Below are positions 17,505-29,727 of a stretch of 64,000 nucleotides of DNA, piece by piece. Position 1 is the stretch's first letter. Every line of letters starts with the position of its first letter. The stretch covers positions 1 through 64,000 of the forward strand of contig CAYMTA010000009.1 in assembly GCA_964393275.1 (NCBI GenBank). Direction: 5' to 3'. Below the pieces are notes generated by a model that worked only from the letters and a program-made list of their open reading frames with translations, made no database searches and was not told where the DNA came from. Position numbers and translations under genes: made by a program. The stretch comes from SLRI01 sp964393275 (GTDB lineage Bacteria > Pseudomonadota > Alphaproteobacteria > Geminicoccales > Geminicoccaceae).

Positions 17505-19893
17505 AGACCTGCTGGTGATCGAGCTCGGCGAGCTGCGCCGCGCCGACGTCGACCGCGTCGGCGGCAAGAACGCCTCGCTCGGCGAGATGATCGCCAATCT
17601 GCAGGCCCAGGGGGTCCGCGTGCCGGGCGGCTTCGCCACGACCGCCCATGCCTACTGGCATTATGTCGACGCGAACAACCTGCGCGACGCGATCGCCGAA
17701 ACCATGGCGAAGCTGAAGGACGACCACAGCAATCTCGCCCGTGTCGGCCGCGCCGTGCGCGAGCTCTTGGAGAACGCCGAGGTGCCGCCGGCGCTCGCCG
17801 AGGCGGTCCGCCGGGCCTATGCCGCGATGGCCGAGGGCGGCGAGCCGGTCAGCGTGGCGGTCCGCAGCAGCGCCACCGCCGAGGACCTGCCCGAGGCGAG
17901 CTTCGCCGGCCAGCTCGAAAGCTATCTCAATGTCCAGGGCGAGGCCGCGCTCCTCCGTGCCCTGCGCCGCTGCTACGCCTCGCTCTTCACCGATCGCGCC
18001 ATCGCCTACCGCGTCAACAACCGCTTCGACCACCTCAAGGTGGCGCTCTCGGTCGGCATCCAGCGCATGGTGCGCTCCGACAAGGCCGGCTCCGGCGTGA
18101 TGTTCTCGATCGACACCGAGACCGGCTTTCCGCGCAACGTGCTGATCGATGCCGCCTGGGGTCTCGGCGAGCTGGTGGTGCAGGGCATCGTCGATCCGGA
18201 CGAGTACACCGTCTTCAAGCCGCTTCTGGACGATCCCGCGCTCCGGCCGATCATCGAGAAGCGGCTCGGTGCGAAGGACCGCAAGATGGTCTTCACCACC
18301 GGCAAGGAGGCTGTCAGGACCGTCTCGACCGCCAGCGCCGAGCGGCACCGCTTCGTGCTCGAGGACGACGACATCCTCGAGCTGGCCCGCTGGGCGGTAC
18401 GGATCGAGCGGCATTACGGCCGGCCGATGGACATCGAATGGGCCAAGGACGGGCTCACCGGCGAGCTCTTCGTGGTCCAGGCCCGGCCTGAGACCGTGCA
18501 GTCGAGGCGGGCTGCCGGCGTGCTCAAGGCCTATCACCTGACCGGCAAGGGCGAGCCTCTGGTGAAGGGCCTCTCGATCGGTGCCTCGATCGGCAGCGGG
18601 CCGGTCTGCAAGCTGGCCAACCCCACCGAGATCGACCGTTTCGTCGAGGGCGCCGTGCTGGTGACGGGCATGACCGACCCCGACTGGGTGCCGATCATGA
18701 AGAAGGCGGCCGCCATCGTCACCGATCATGGCGGCCGCACCAGCCATGCCGCCATCGTCAGTCGCGAGCTGGGCCTGACCGCGGTGGTCGGCGCCGGCGA
18801 CGCCACGGCGAAGCTGGCCGACGGCCAGGAGGTGACCGTGTCCTGCGCCGAGGGCGATACCGGGTTCGTCTACGCAGGGCTCCTGGACTTCGAGGTCGAG
18901 GAGATCGCGATCGACAGCATCCCGGCCACCAGGACCAAGGTCATGCTCAACCTCGCCGACCCGGCGGGTGCCTTCACCTGGTGGCAGCTGCCGACCGACG
19001 GCGTCGGCCTCGCCCGGATGGAGTTCATCGTCGAGAACCTCATCCGCATCCACCCCATGGCGCTGGTGAAGTTCGACGAGCTGACCGATGAGGACGCGCG
19101 CCGCCAGATCGACGAGCTGACGGTCGGCTATGCGAGCAAGCCCGACTTCTTCGTCGACCGGCTGGCGCGCGGCATCGCGCGGATCGCCGCCGCCCACCAT
19201 CCGGCCCCGGTGATCGTCCGGATGAGCGATTTCAAAACCAACGAATACGCCGAGCTGATCGGCGGCCGCGCCTTCGAGCCCAAGGAAGAGAATCCGATGC
19301 TCGGCTGGCGCGGTGCGTCGCGCTACTACAGCGACGGCTACCGCGAGGGCTTCGCGCTCGAGTGCCGGTCGATCCGGCGCGCCCGCGAGGAGCTGGGCTT
19401 CGCCAACATCGTCATGATGATCCCCTTCGTGCGCACGCTCGCCGAAGCGGACGCGGTGCTGACGGAGATGGCCAGGCACGGCCTGGAGCGCGGCCAAGCC
19501 GGGCTCGAGGTCTTCATGATGTGCGAGATTCCCGCCAACATCATCCTGGCCGAACGCTTCGCCGAGAGGTTCGACGGCTTCTCCATCGGCTCGAACGACC
19601 TGACGCAGCTCGTCCTCGGCGTCGATCGCGACAGCGCCATCCTGAGCAGCCTCTTCGACGAGCGCGACCCCGCCGTCGAGGAGTCGATCGCCACCCTGCT
19701 CGCCAGGGCGCGGAAGGTCGGCATCAAGACCGGCATCTGCGGCCAGGCGCCGAGCGATCATCCCGAGTTCGCCGCCTTCCTGGTCGAGCACGGCATCGAT
19801 TCGATCTCGGTCAGCCCCGACAGCTTCATGGCGGTCAAGCGGATCGTCGCCGAGGCCGAGGCATCTCGGCAAAAGGGCGCCACGGCCAAATGA
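17494..19893 (+). CDS. ppsA: phosphoenolpyruvate synthase
   Basis: 799 residues. Converts pyruvate and ATP to PEP, AMP and phosphate for gluconeogenesis. Domains in order: ATP-grasp nucleotide domain (VGGKNASLGEM at about 22-32), the swivelling phosphohistidine domain with GGRTSHAAIVSRE (His418 is the phospho-acceptor), and the C-terminal PEP-binding barrel with ECRSIRRAREELGFANIVMM and GSNDLTQLVLGVDRD. The start overlaps the GH65 gene and the stop overlaps the next start (ATGA), so the three are translationally coupled. Finding it inside a disaccharide phosphorylase operon is unusual. Confidence 0.94.
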   Translation: MPTEDLLVIELGELRRADVDRVGGKNASLGEMIANLQAQGVRVPGGFATTAHAYWHYVDANNLRDAIAETMAKLKDDHSNLARVGRAVRELLENAEVPPALAEAVRRAYAAMAEGGEPVSVAVRSSATAEDLPEASFAGQLESYLNVQGEAALLRALRRCYASLFTDRAIAYRVNNRFDHLKVALSVGIQRMVRSDKAGSGVMFSIDTETGFPRNVLIDAAWGLGELVVQGIVDPDEYTVFKPLLDDPALRPIIEKRLGAKDRKMVFTTGKEAVRTVSTASAERHRFVLEDDDILELARWAVRIERHYGRPMDIEWAKDGLTGELFVVQARPETVQSRRAAGVLKAYHLTGKGEPLVKGLSIGASIGSGPVCKLANPTEIDRFVEGAVLVTGMTDPDWVPIMKKAAAIVTDHGGRTSHAAIVSRELGLTAVVGAGDATAKLADGQEVTVSCAEGDTGFVYAGLLDFEVEEIAIDSIPATRTKVMLNLADPAGAFTWWQLPTDGVGLARMEFIVENLIRIHPMALVKFDELTDEDARRQIDELTVGYASKPDFFVDRLARGIARIAAAHHPAPVIVRMSDFKTNEYAELIGGRAFEPKEENPMLGWRGASRYYSDGYREGFALECRSIRRAREELGFANIVMMIPFVRTLAEADAVLTEMARHGLERGQAGLEVFMMCEIPANIILAERFAERFDGFSIGSNDLTQLVLGVDRDSAILSSLFDERDPAVEESIATLLARARKVGIKTGICGQAPSDHPEFAAFLVEHGIDSISVSPDSFMAVKRIVAEAEASRQKGATAK

Positions 19894-21461
19894 GCGCTGC
19901 AGCGCCCGTGCTCGATCCATCGCGGATCGACGCCGTCATCCTCGACATGGACGGCGTGCTCACCGACACCGCCCGCACCCACGAGGCGGCCTGGAAGACG
20001 GTCTTCGACGGGTTTCTCGAGGCCCGTGACGGCAGCAGCTTCGCACCCTTCACGACCGCCGACTATCGCCGGCACGTCGACGGCAAGCCGCGCCTCGACG
20101 GGGTGCGCGACTTCCTCGCCTCGCGCGGCATCGAGCTTCCAGCCGGCAGCGACGGCGACCCGCCCGACGCGGTGACGGCTCGATCCCTCGGGGAGCGCAA
20201 GAACCGGGCGTTCCAGGAACATCTCGCCAGCCATGGCGTCACCCCTTTCGCCGATGCCACCGCCTTCGTCGAGCGCCTGCGCCGCGCCGGCCTGAAGATC
20301 GCGGCGATCTCGGCCAGCCGCAACGCCGAGGCGGTGCTCGAGGCTGCCGGCATCCGCCAGCACCTTCCGGTGCTGGTCGACGGCAACGTCGCGGCGGCGC
20401 AGGGTCTTGCCGGCAAGCCCGCGCCGGACATCTTCCTCGCCGCGGCCACGGCGCTGGCTGTGCCGGCGGCGCGGGCGGCGATCGCCGAGGATGCCATTGC
20501 CGGAATCGAGGCGGGACGGCGGGGCGGCTTCGCCCTGGTGGTCGGCCTCGCCCGTCACGGCGAGACCAGGGACCTCGCCGCCGCAGGCGCCGACATCGTC
20601 GTCGCCTCGCTCGATGATCTGAAAATCGAAGGAGACCAGCCGTTGCGCGACCGTGCCACCCTGCCCGATGCCCTGGCCTCGATCGACGATTTCGCGAGGC
20701 CGGCCGGCGATCGCAGCCTGAGCCTCTTTTTCGACTATGACGGCACCTTGACGCCCATCGTCGAGCGCCCGGAGGATGCCCGCTTCGACGAGGCGATGCG
20801 GCAGCGCGTCCAAAGGCTCGCGGGCCAACACTTCGTCGCCGTGGTCAGCGGCCGGGCGCTCGAGGATCTGGTCGAGCGGGTCGGCCTCCTCAGCATCTTC
20901 TTCGCCGGCAGCCACGGCTTCGAGCTGCGCCACCCCGACGGCCGGGGGGAGGAGCAGGACGAAGCGCATGCCGCCTCGGCCAGGCTCGGCGAGCTCGGCA
21001 GGATGCTGGCGCAGCGTCTGGGGTCGATCGCCGGGGTGCAACTGGAGCGCAAGCGCTTCGGCCTCGCCGTCCACTATCGCCGCGCCGCCGCTGCGGCTGC
21101 TGGCGATGTCGAGAAGGCCGTTCGGGACATCGCGGCCACCTTCCCCGAGCTGACGGTGAAGGCCGGCAAGAAGGTCTTCGAGTTCGTCCCCGCCCTGGAC
21201 TGGGACAAGGGCAAGGCCCTCTTCTGGATTCTCGACAGCGCCGGACTGACGCGCGAGCAGACGCTTCCGGTCTATATCGGCGACGACGTCACCGACGAGG
21301 ATGCGTTTCAGGCCATCGACGGCTGGGGCATCGGCATCGCCGTCGGCTCCGATGGGCCACCCCTGACGGCGGCGAGCTACCGGCTCGACGATGTCGAGGC
21401 GGTCGGCCGCTTTCTCGACCTTCTGGCGGAGCGCACGGAGCGGCGGCGGGCGCCCCGCTGA
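19890..21461 (+). CDS. fusion of beta-phosphoglucomutase-like HAD domain and trehalose-6-phosphate phosphatase
   Basis: 523 residues; the start overlaps the ppsA stop (ATGA). The N-terminal half (about 1-250) is a subfamily I HAD with VILDMDGVLTDT (Asp19, Asp21), a cap domain, and GKPAPDIFL and AIAEDAIAGIEAGRRGG, as in beta-phosphoglucomutase. The C-terminal half (about 265-520) is an OtsB-type phosphatase with FFDYDGTLTPI (Asp282, Asp284), VVSGRALEDL and GDDVTDEDAF. The first would turn beta-glucose 1-phosphate from the GH65 enzyme into glucose 6-phosphate; the second removes phosphate from trehalose 6-phosphate. Mycobacterial OtsB1 carries both HAD parts and a GH65 domain in one chain, which supports a working link between these genes. 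Confidence 0.9.
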   Translation: MSAAAPVLDPSRIDAVILDMDGVLTDTARTHEAAWKTVFDGFLEARDGSSFAPFTTADYRRHVDGKPRLDGVRDFLASRGIELPAGSDGDPPDAVTARSLGERKNRAFQEHLASHGVTPFADATAFVERLRRAGLKIAAISASRNAEAVLEAAGIRQHLPVLVDGNVAAAQGLAGKPAPDIFLAAATALAVPAARAAIAEDAIAGIEAGRRGGFALVVGLARHGETRDLAAAGADIVVASLDDLKIEGDQPLRDRATLPDALASIDDFARPAGDRSLSLFFDYDGTLTPIVERPEDARFDEAMRQRVQRLAGQHFVAVVSGRALEDLVERVGLLSIFFAGSHGFELRHPDGRGEEQDEAHAASARLGELGRMLAQRLGSIAGVQLERKRFGLAVHYRRAAAAAAGDVEKAVRDIAATFPELTVKAGKKVFEFVPALDWDKGKALFWILDSAGLTREQTLPVYIGDDVTDEDAFQAIDGWGIGIAVGSDGPPLTAASYRLDDVEAVGRFLDLLAERTERRRAPR

Positions 21462-22508
21462 TCACTTGCCTCGGACGAGGCGGTCGATCAGGCAGGCGTC
21501 GCCATAGCTGAAGAAGCGATAGCGATGGGCGATCGCATGGGCGTAGGCGGCCTGCATGCGCCCCAGCCCCGCCAGTGCCGCGACCAGCATGAAGAGGGTC
21601 GAGCGTGGCAGATGGAAGTTGGTGAGCAGGCGGTCGACCACCCGGAACCGGTAGCCAGGCTCAATGAAGAGGGCCGTGCTGCCCTGGCCCGGACAGAGTT
21701 CGCCGGTCGCCTGCGCGCAGGCCTCGAGGACCCGGAGCACGGTGGTGCCCACAGCGACGATCCTGCCGCCGCCGGACACCGTGTCCCGGACCGCCTCGAC
21801 AGTCGCCTCGGGCAGCTCGTAGCGCTCCGGATGCATGACGTGGTCCGCCGTGTCCGCCACCTTCACCGGCAGGAAGGTGCCGAGCCCGACATGCAGGGTC
21901 AGGAAAGCATGGCGGATGCCCCGGGCCTCGAGATCGGCGAGCAGGCGGTCGGTGAAATGCAGGGAGGCCGTGGGTGCCGCGACCGAGCCCTCGACCTCGG
22001 CGAAGATCGCCTGGTAGCGCTCGAGGTCGGCCGCCTCGCCTGATGCCGAGCGGCGGATATAGGGCGGCAGCGGCATCGACCCGCCGGCCCGGATGGCCTC
22101 GATCACCGTGCCTCTATCGGCCTTCAGCCGCAGGGTGAAACGTCCCTCCCCGTCCTTGGCCAGGACCTCCGCCTCGAGGCCCGGCGCCAGCTCCAGCATG
22201 TCGCCCGGCGCCAGATGGCGGCCGGGCCTGGCGAAGGCGGACCAGCGGTCGGCGCCCAGATCGACCACCAGCGTGATCTGGATCGGTCGGTCGCCACGCC
22301 GTCGCCGGGCGGCGAAGCGGGTCGGCAGCACGCGCGTGCGATTGAGGACCAAAAGGTCGCCCGGCGCGAGGAGCAGCGGCAAGTCGTGCACCGCGCGGTC
22401 CTCGCAGTTCTGGCCAATGACGAGCAGACGTGCGGCATCGCGCGGCTCGACGGGTCTTTGCGCGATCAGCTCCGCCGGCAGCTCGAAGTCGAACGCGCCG
22501 ACGTCCAA
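21462..22508 (-). CDS. queA: tRNA preQ1(34) S-adenosylmethionine ribosyltransferase-isomerase
   Basis: 348 residues. Transfers and isomerises the ribose of S-adenosylmethionine onto 7-aminomethyl-7-deazaguanine in tRNA, making epoxyqueuosine. Family signatures: FDFELPAELIAQRPVEPRDAARLL at the N-terminus, VLNRTRVLPTRF, PYIRR, VEGSVAAPTASLHFT, HVGLGTFLPV, HPERYELP and TNFHLPRSTLFMLVAALAG. The start is TTG at 22508, 1 bp after the coaD stop; no better start fits. Its stop directly abuts the stop of the convergent HAD fusion gene, the two forming tgatca with no spacer. Confidence 0.95.
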   Translation of the reverse strand: MDVGAFDFELPAELIAQRPVEPRDAARLLVIGQNCEDRAVHDLPLLLAPGDLLVLNRTRVLPTRFAARRRRGDRPIQITLVVDLGADRWSAFARPGRHLAPGDMLELAPGLEAEVLAKDGEGRFTLRLKADRGTVIEAIRAGGSMPLPPYIRRSASGEAADLERYQAIFAEVEGSVAAPTASLHFTDRLLADLEARGIRHAFLTLHVGLGTFLPVKVADTADHVMHPERYELPEATVEAVRDTVSGGGRIVAVGTTVLRVLEACAQATGELCPGQGSTALFIEPGYRFRVVDRLLTNFHLPRSTLFMLVAALAGLGRMQAAYAHAIAHRYRFFSYGDACLIDRLVRGK

Positions 22509-22509
22509 G

Positions 22510-23022
22510 TCAGTCCCGGCTCTTGGTGCGCAACTGCGCCAGCACCGCCTCGGAGACGAAGCTCGAGACGTCGCCATCGAGCAGATGGATCTCCTTGACG
22601 AAGCGCGAGGAGATGAACTGATTGGTCTCGGATGCCATCAGGAAGACGGTCTCGATCTTGGGATAGAGCCGCTTGTTGTTGGCGGCCATCTGGAACTCGT
22701 ACTCGAAATCGGAGACGGCCCGGAGCCCGCGAATGATGAAATCCGCGTCGTGGTCGGCGGCAAAGGCCATGAGCAGGATCTTGAACGGCAGCACGGTGAC
22801 CTTGGCACCATTGTGCTCGTTGGCGGCCATCATGGCATTGATGTCGGCCTCGACCATGGCCGCCCGCTCCTCGACGTCGAAGAGCGGCTCCTTGCCGGCA
22901 TTGACCGCCACGGCGACGATCAGCTCGTCGACCAGCACCGTGGCACGGCGGATGACGTCGACATGACCGTTGTGGATCGGATCGAAGGTGCCCGGGTAGA
23001 TACCGGTGCGAACACGGCGCAT
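22510..23022 (-). CDS. coaD: phosphopantetheine adenylyltransferase
   Basis: 170 residues, normal for CoaD. Catalyses the fourth step of coenzyme A synthesis, joining ATP and 4-phosphopantetheine. The nucleotidyltransferase motif YPGTFDPIHNGHVDVI is at residues 9-24, with IIRGLRAVSDFEYEFQMA and FISSRFVKEI later. ATG start with an AGGAAGG ribosome site. Upstream of queA with 1 bp between, a pairing common in Alphaproteobacteria. Confidence 0.96.
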   Translation of the reverse strand: MRRVRTGIYPGTFDPIHNGHVDVIRRATVLVDELIVAVAVNAGKEPLFDVEERAAMVEADINAMMAANEHNGAKVTVLPFKILLMAFAADHDADFIIRGLRAVSDFEYEFQMAANNKRLYPKIETVFLMASETNQFISSRFVKEIHLLDGDVSSFVSEAVLAQLRTKSRD

Positions 23023-23111
23023 CCGCGCCCTTCCTCTAGCTTGCCCATGGCCGCTGTGCTGCGGTGCCGCAATTTACCGCCGCAGCCGCAATTCGCAAGC
23101 GGCCGGGCGGA

Positions 23112-25841
<2,730 letters not shown>

Positions 25842-25963
25842 GCGGTGTGCTTCCCGAGCGCTGAATGGCGGGCCTGAGGGTCAGGCTGGCTTGAAATTTT
25901 GCGTAAGACGTGATCTAGCAGACGGCCGGTCCGGCGACAAGTTCTGCACCGGCGGGAAGGCCG

Positions 25964-26617
25964 TCACGTGCCGTCCAGCGTCGCCGCACCGTAGTAGTGC
26001 CAAAGAAGGACCGCGGCGGCGCCACGCCAGGGCGACCATGCCGCTGCGAGCGCTCTCAAGACCTTGGCGTTCGGCCGGCCATCCAGCTTCTTCAGCCGCT
26101 GATACGCAATCTGCAGGGCGAGGTCGTCGGCCGGCAGGACATCCTCCCGCCCGAGCGCGAAGAGCAGGTAGATCTCGGCACTCCAGCGACCGAAGCCCGG
26201 CAGGGCGGTCAGCGCCCTCACCACCTCCTCGTCCGGCGCCGCGTGCAGATCGCCAAGCACGAGGCGACCCTCGACGATCGCCGCCGCGAGCTGCCGCGCA
26301 TACTCTGCCTTGCGCCCGCTGAGCCCGCAGACGCGCAGCGTGTCGACCGGCAGGCCGAGCAGGATTTCCGGCTCCACCCGCTCGCCCATCGCCCGTTCGA
26401 TGCGGCCCTGGATGGTGGCGGCGGCCCTGGTGGAGACCTGCTGGGCGACGATGATCCGCAGCAGCGTCGCGAAACCCGGCGGCCGGATGCGCGGCGCCGG
26501 ATAGCCGACCCGCTCGATGGCGAGGCGGACCTCGAGGTCGCTCTCGGCCAGGCGCTCGAGGGCGCTCCGCAGGCGCTCGGTGGCCAGGGCGAGATCAGGG
26601 GCGGCATGAAAGGTCAT
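25964..26617 (-). CDS. DNA-3-methyladenine glycosylase II, AlkA-like
   Basis: 217 residues from the ATG at 26617. Helix-hairpin-helix base-excision glycosylase that removes alkylated bases. Seen: FATLLRIIVAQQVSTRAAATI (substrate-binding helices), the hairpin LPGFGRWSAEIYLLFALG, and the catalytic Asp in DVLPADDLALQ. It lacks the N-terminal domain of E. coli AlkA, like the short forms common in Alphaproteobacteria. Stands alone between gyrA and the divergent ETF-QO gene. Confidence 0.88.
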   Translation of the reverse strand: MTFHAAPDLALATERLRSALERLAESDLEVRLAIERVGYPAPRIRPPGFATLLRIIVAQQVSTRAAATIQGRIERAMGERVEPEILLGLPVDTLRVCGLSGRKAEYARQLAAAIVEGRLVLGDLHAAPDEEVVRALTALPGFGRWSAEIYLLFALGREDVLPADDLALQIAYQRLKKLDGRPNAKVLRALAAAWSPWRGAAAVLLWHYYGAATLDGT

Positions 26618-26808
26618 GCTCGATGACTTGCCCGACCGGCCGCCACCCGGCAAGGTTGCGGCCGCATTCCGGATCGGGCGGCACCCTCATCGGGGAGGGT
26701 GGCGCTCAGCACCATCGCCGGATCGAGCCCATGGCCTTGCGGCCATGAGACCCTAGGTAACGTGTGCGGCCCGCATGACGGCCCCGCCGGCAGAGAGGAG
26801 TGAGGTTC

Positions 26809-28440
26809 TTGGAACGCGAGGCGATGGAGTTCGATGTGGTGATCGTCGGCGCCGGTCCGAGCGGCCTCGCCGCCGCCATTCGCCTGGCGCAACTGGCGCA
26901 GGAGCACGGCCACGAGGTGTCGGTCTGCGTCGTCGAGAAGGGGGCCGAGGTCGGGGCGCACATTCTCTCGGGCGCCTGCTTCGAGCCGCGCGCCCTGGAC
27001 GAGCTGATCCCCGACTGGAAGGAGAAGGGAGCGCCGCTCAACGTCGCGGCGACCGACGACCAGTTCCTCTATCTCACCGAGACCGGCTCCTTTCGCCTGC
27101 CGACGCCGCCGCAGATGCGCAATCACGGCAACTACGTCGTCAGCCTCGGCAATGTCTGCCGCTGGCTCGCCGAGCAGGCCGAGGGGCTCGGCGTCGAGAT
27201 CTATCCGGGCTTCGCTGCCGCCGAGGTCCTCCACGACGAGAGCGGCGCCGTGCGCGGCATCGCCACCGGCGACATGGGCCGTGGCCGCGACGGCGAGCCC
27301 GGTCCCAACTTCCAGCCCGGCATGGAGCTGGTCGGACGCATCACGCTCTTCGCCGAGGGTTGCCGCGGCTCGTTGACCAAGACCCTGTTCCAGCGCTTCG
27401 ACCTCTGTCGGGACGCGCAGCCGCAGACCTTCGGGCTCGGCATCAAGGAGCTCTGGGAGGTCGATCCGGCGAAGCACGAGGCGGGCAGGATTCTGCATAC
27501 CATCGGCTGGCCCCTCGACCAGCGCACCTATGGCGGCTCCTTTCTCTATCATTTCGAGAACAGCCAGATCGCCCTCGGCTTCGTCGTCGGCCTCGACTAC
27601 ACCAACCCGCATCTCTCGCCGTTCGACGAGATGCAGCGCCTGAAGACCCACCCCTCGATCCGGCCGCTGCTCGAGGGCGGCCGGCGGGTCGGCTACGGTG
27701 CTCGTGCGCTCGTCGAGGGCGGCCTGCAATCCCTGCCGAAGCTCGTCTTTCCGGGCGGTGCGCTGATCGGCGACACGGCGGGCTTCCTCAACGTGCCGAA
27801 GATCAAGGGCAGCCATACGGCGATGAAGTCGGGGATGCTGGCCGCCGAGGCCGCCTTCGAGGCGCTGGCGGCGGGCGAGGAGCGGCCCCTGCTCGAGGCT
27901 TATCCCGAGAAGCTCCGCGCGAGCTGGCTCTTCGCGGAATTGCACTCGGTGCGCAATGTCCGGCCGGCGTTCAAGTGGGGGTTGTGGCCGGCTTTGGCGC
28001 TCAATGCGGTCGACACCTTCCTGCTGCGCGGCAAGGCGCCCTGGACCCTGGCCCATCACGGGGCCGATCACGAGACGCTGGCCAAGGCCAAGGATGCGCC
28101 GCGGATCGCCTATCCGAAGCCGGACGGCAAGCTCACCTTCGACAAGCTGAGCTCGGTCTTCCTTTCCGGCACCAATCACGAGGAGGATCAGCCCTGCCAT
28201 CTGGTCCTGGCCGATCCGGAGGTGCCAATCCGTGTCAATCTCGCCGAGTACGACGCCCCGGAGCAACGCTACTGCCCGGCCGGCGTCTACGAGATCGTCC
28301 AGGACGGCGGTGTGCCGCGCCTGCAGATCAACGCCCAGAACTGCGTCCACTGCAAGACGTGCGACATCAAGGACCCGATGCAGAACATCAACTGGGTGAC
28401 GCCGGAGGGCGGTGGCGGGCCGATGTACGGCAGCATGTGA
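26809..28440 (+). CDS. electron transfer flavoprotein-ubiquinone oxidoreductase
   Basis: 543 residues. Passes electrons from reduced electron transfer flavoprotein to ubiquinone at the inner membrane, linking fatty acid and amino acid oxidation to respiration. N-terminal FAD site FDVVIVGAGPSGLAAAIRL; a GSHTAMKSGMLAAEAAFEAL region; C-terminal 4Fe-4S ligands in CVHCKTCDIKDPMQNINW. The TTG at 26809 is chosen because it gives the usual family start MEREAMEFD with a GGAG site upstream; GTG 26800 and ATG 26824 are alternatives. Monocistronic by layout. Confidence 0.95.
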   Translation: MEREAMEFDVVIVGAGPSGLAAAIRLAQLAQEHGHEVSVCVVEKGAEVGAHILSGACFEPRALDELIPDWKEKGAPLNVAATDDQFLYLTETGSFRLPTPPQMRNHGNYVVSLGNVCRWLAEQAEGLGVEIYPGFAAAEVLHDESGAVRGIATGDMGRGRDGEPGPNFQPGMELVGRITLFAEGCRGSLTKTLFQRFDLCRDAQPQTFGLGIKELWEVDPAKHEAGRILHTIGWPLDQRTYGGSFLYHFENSQIALGFVVGLDYTNPHLSPFDEMQRLKTHPSIRPLLEGGRRVGYGARALVEGGLQSLPKLVFPGGALIGDTAGFLNVPKIKGSHTAMKSGMLAAEAAFEALAAGEERPLLEAYPEKLRASWLFAELHSVRNVRPAFKWGLWPALALNAVDTFLLRGKAPWTLAHHGADHETLAKAKDAPRIAYPKPDGKLTFDKLSSVFLSGTNHEEDQPCHLVLADPEVPIRVNLAEYDAPEQRYCPAGVYEIVQDGGVPRLQINAQNCVHCKTCDIKDPMQNINWVTPEGGGGPMYGSM

Positions 28441-28593
28441 CACGTCGCTTGCCCGGAGCGCTCGCGGTTGATTGCAGCCGAGATGGTGGGCGGCAATGCA
28501 CTTCAACCGGAGGTAGGCTTGTGGTAGACAGGAGCCCTTAGCGTTCCCATCGACCCGGAGCCGGTTCGGGTCCCGCCGAGGTGCACCAGAAAG

Positions 28594-29727
28594 ATGCGCG
28601 AATTCGGTCTGCACGAGGCCGCGTCGCCCGGCGGCTTTGTCTGGCAAGCCGAGCATCGGCTGATCCATGCGCTCGACCGGCTGCCTTGCGGCGTGATCCT
28701 GGCCGATGCGGCCGACAGGCTCGTGCACGTCAACACGGCCTGTCGCGGATTCCTGCCGGCGCTGCGTGACGCGCTCACGCTCGGCACCGGGGTCTCAGAG
28801 CTCATTCGCCGCGCGGTTCTGCTCGGCGACGTGCGGACCGATGCGGCGGCCGTCGAGCGCTGGCTCGAGGATCGCACCGCCCTCGACGCGCCCAGCCTGA
28901 CCTTGAGGCTGCGCGACGACCGCTGGCTCTTGCTGGAATCGCGCGGCACCTTCGACAATGGCGCCGTCCTGACCCTGATGGACGTCACCGAGTTCAAGCG
29001 CCGCGAGGTCTGGCTCACCGAGCTGCACGACCGGCTCGCCGGAGAAGGCGAGGATCTCAAGGTCTTCGCCCGGCATCTGGCGACCGCCAAGGCGGAAGCG
29101 ACCGAGGCGCTCAGGAAGGCGGAGCAGGCCAATCTCGCCCTGGCGCGCGAGATCGCCGAGCGGAAGCTCCTCGAGGAGCGCCTCTGGCTGCTCGCCAACA
29201 CCGATCCCCTGACCGGGGCGCTCAATCGCCGGCGCTTCATCGAGCTCCTGGAGGGTGATGCTCGCGAGTTTGCCGGCGAGCCGGCGACGCTGGCCGTGCT
29301 GATGCTCGATCTCGATTACTTCAAGATGATCAACGATCGCTTCGGGCATGCGACCGGCGACGCCGCGCTGCGCCACTTCACCGAGGTGGCGATGGCCCGG
29401 CTGCGCGATCACGATCATTTCGCCCGGTTGGGCGGCGAGGAGTTCGCGGCCTTGCTGCCGGCGACCGAGATCGAGGCCGCCGTCGGGCTGGCCGAGGCCA
29501 TTCGCGAGGCCGTCGCCTCGGCCGACTTCACCGACAACGGCGTGCCGGTGCCGCTCAGCGTCAGCATCGGGGTCACCGAGCTGCCGCCTTCGGACAACCG
29601 GCCGCTCGCCGTGCTCAACCGCGCCGACAAGGCGCTCTATCTAGCGAAGCAGGGCGGCCGCAACCGGGTGGCCAGGGTCAGCGCCGGCCGGCCGCCCGAG
29701 CTGATCGAGGCTCAGGCGGAGGCGTAG
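28594..29727 (+). CDS. diguanylate cyclase with N-terminal PAS-like domain
   Basis: 377 residues. Residues about 25-145 look like a PAS sensor (RLPCGVILADAADRLVHVNTACRGFL through TLMDVTEFKRREVW), then a helical linker, then a GGDEF domain from about 205. The active-site loop is GGEEF, a functional form, and a product-inhibition site RxxD (RDHD) lies five residues before it. It would make cyclic di-GMP in the cytoplasm in response to the PAS signal; no membrane segments are seen. No phosphodiesterase (EAL) domain. It converges with map, overlapping its end by 16 bp. Confidence 0.9.
   Translation: MREFGLHEAASPGGFVWQAEHRLIHALDRLPCGVILADAADRLVHVNTACRGFLPALRDALTLGTGVSELIRRAVLLGDVRTDAAAVERWLEDRTALDAPSLTLRLRDDRWLLLESRGTFDNGAVLTLMDVTEFKRREVWLTELHDRLAGEGEDLKVFARHLATAKAEATEALRKAEQANLALAREIAERKLLEERLWLLANTDPLTGALNRRRFIELLEGDAREFAGEPATLAVLMLDLDYFKMINDRFGHATGDAALRHFTEVAMARLRDHDHFARLGGEEFAALLPATEIEAAVGLAEAIREAVASADFTDNGVPVPLSVSIGVTELPPSDNRPLAVLNRADKALYLAKQGGRNRVARVSAGRPPELIEAQAEA

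Noticed and set aside
14997..19920. Long minus-strand open frames opposite GH65 and ppsA
   Set aside because: The plus-strand genes have clear catalytic motifs; the reverse frames have low-complexity composition and no ribosome sites.
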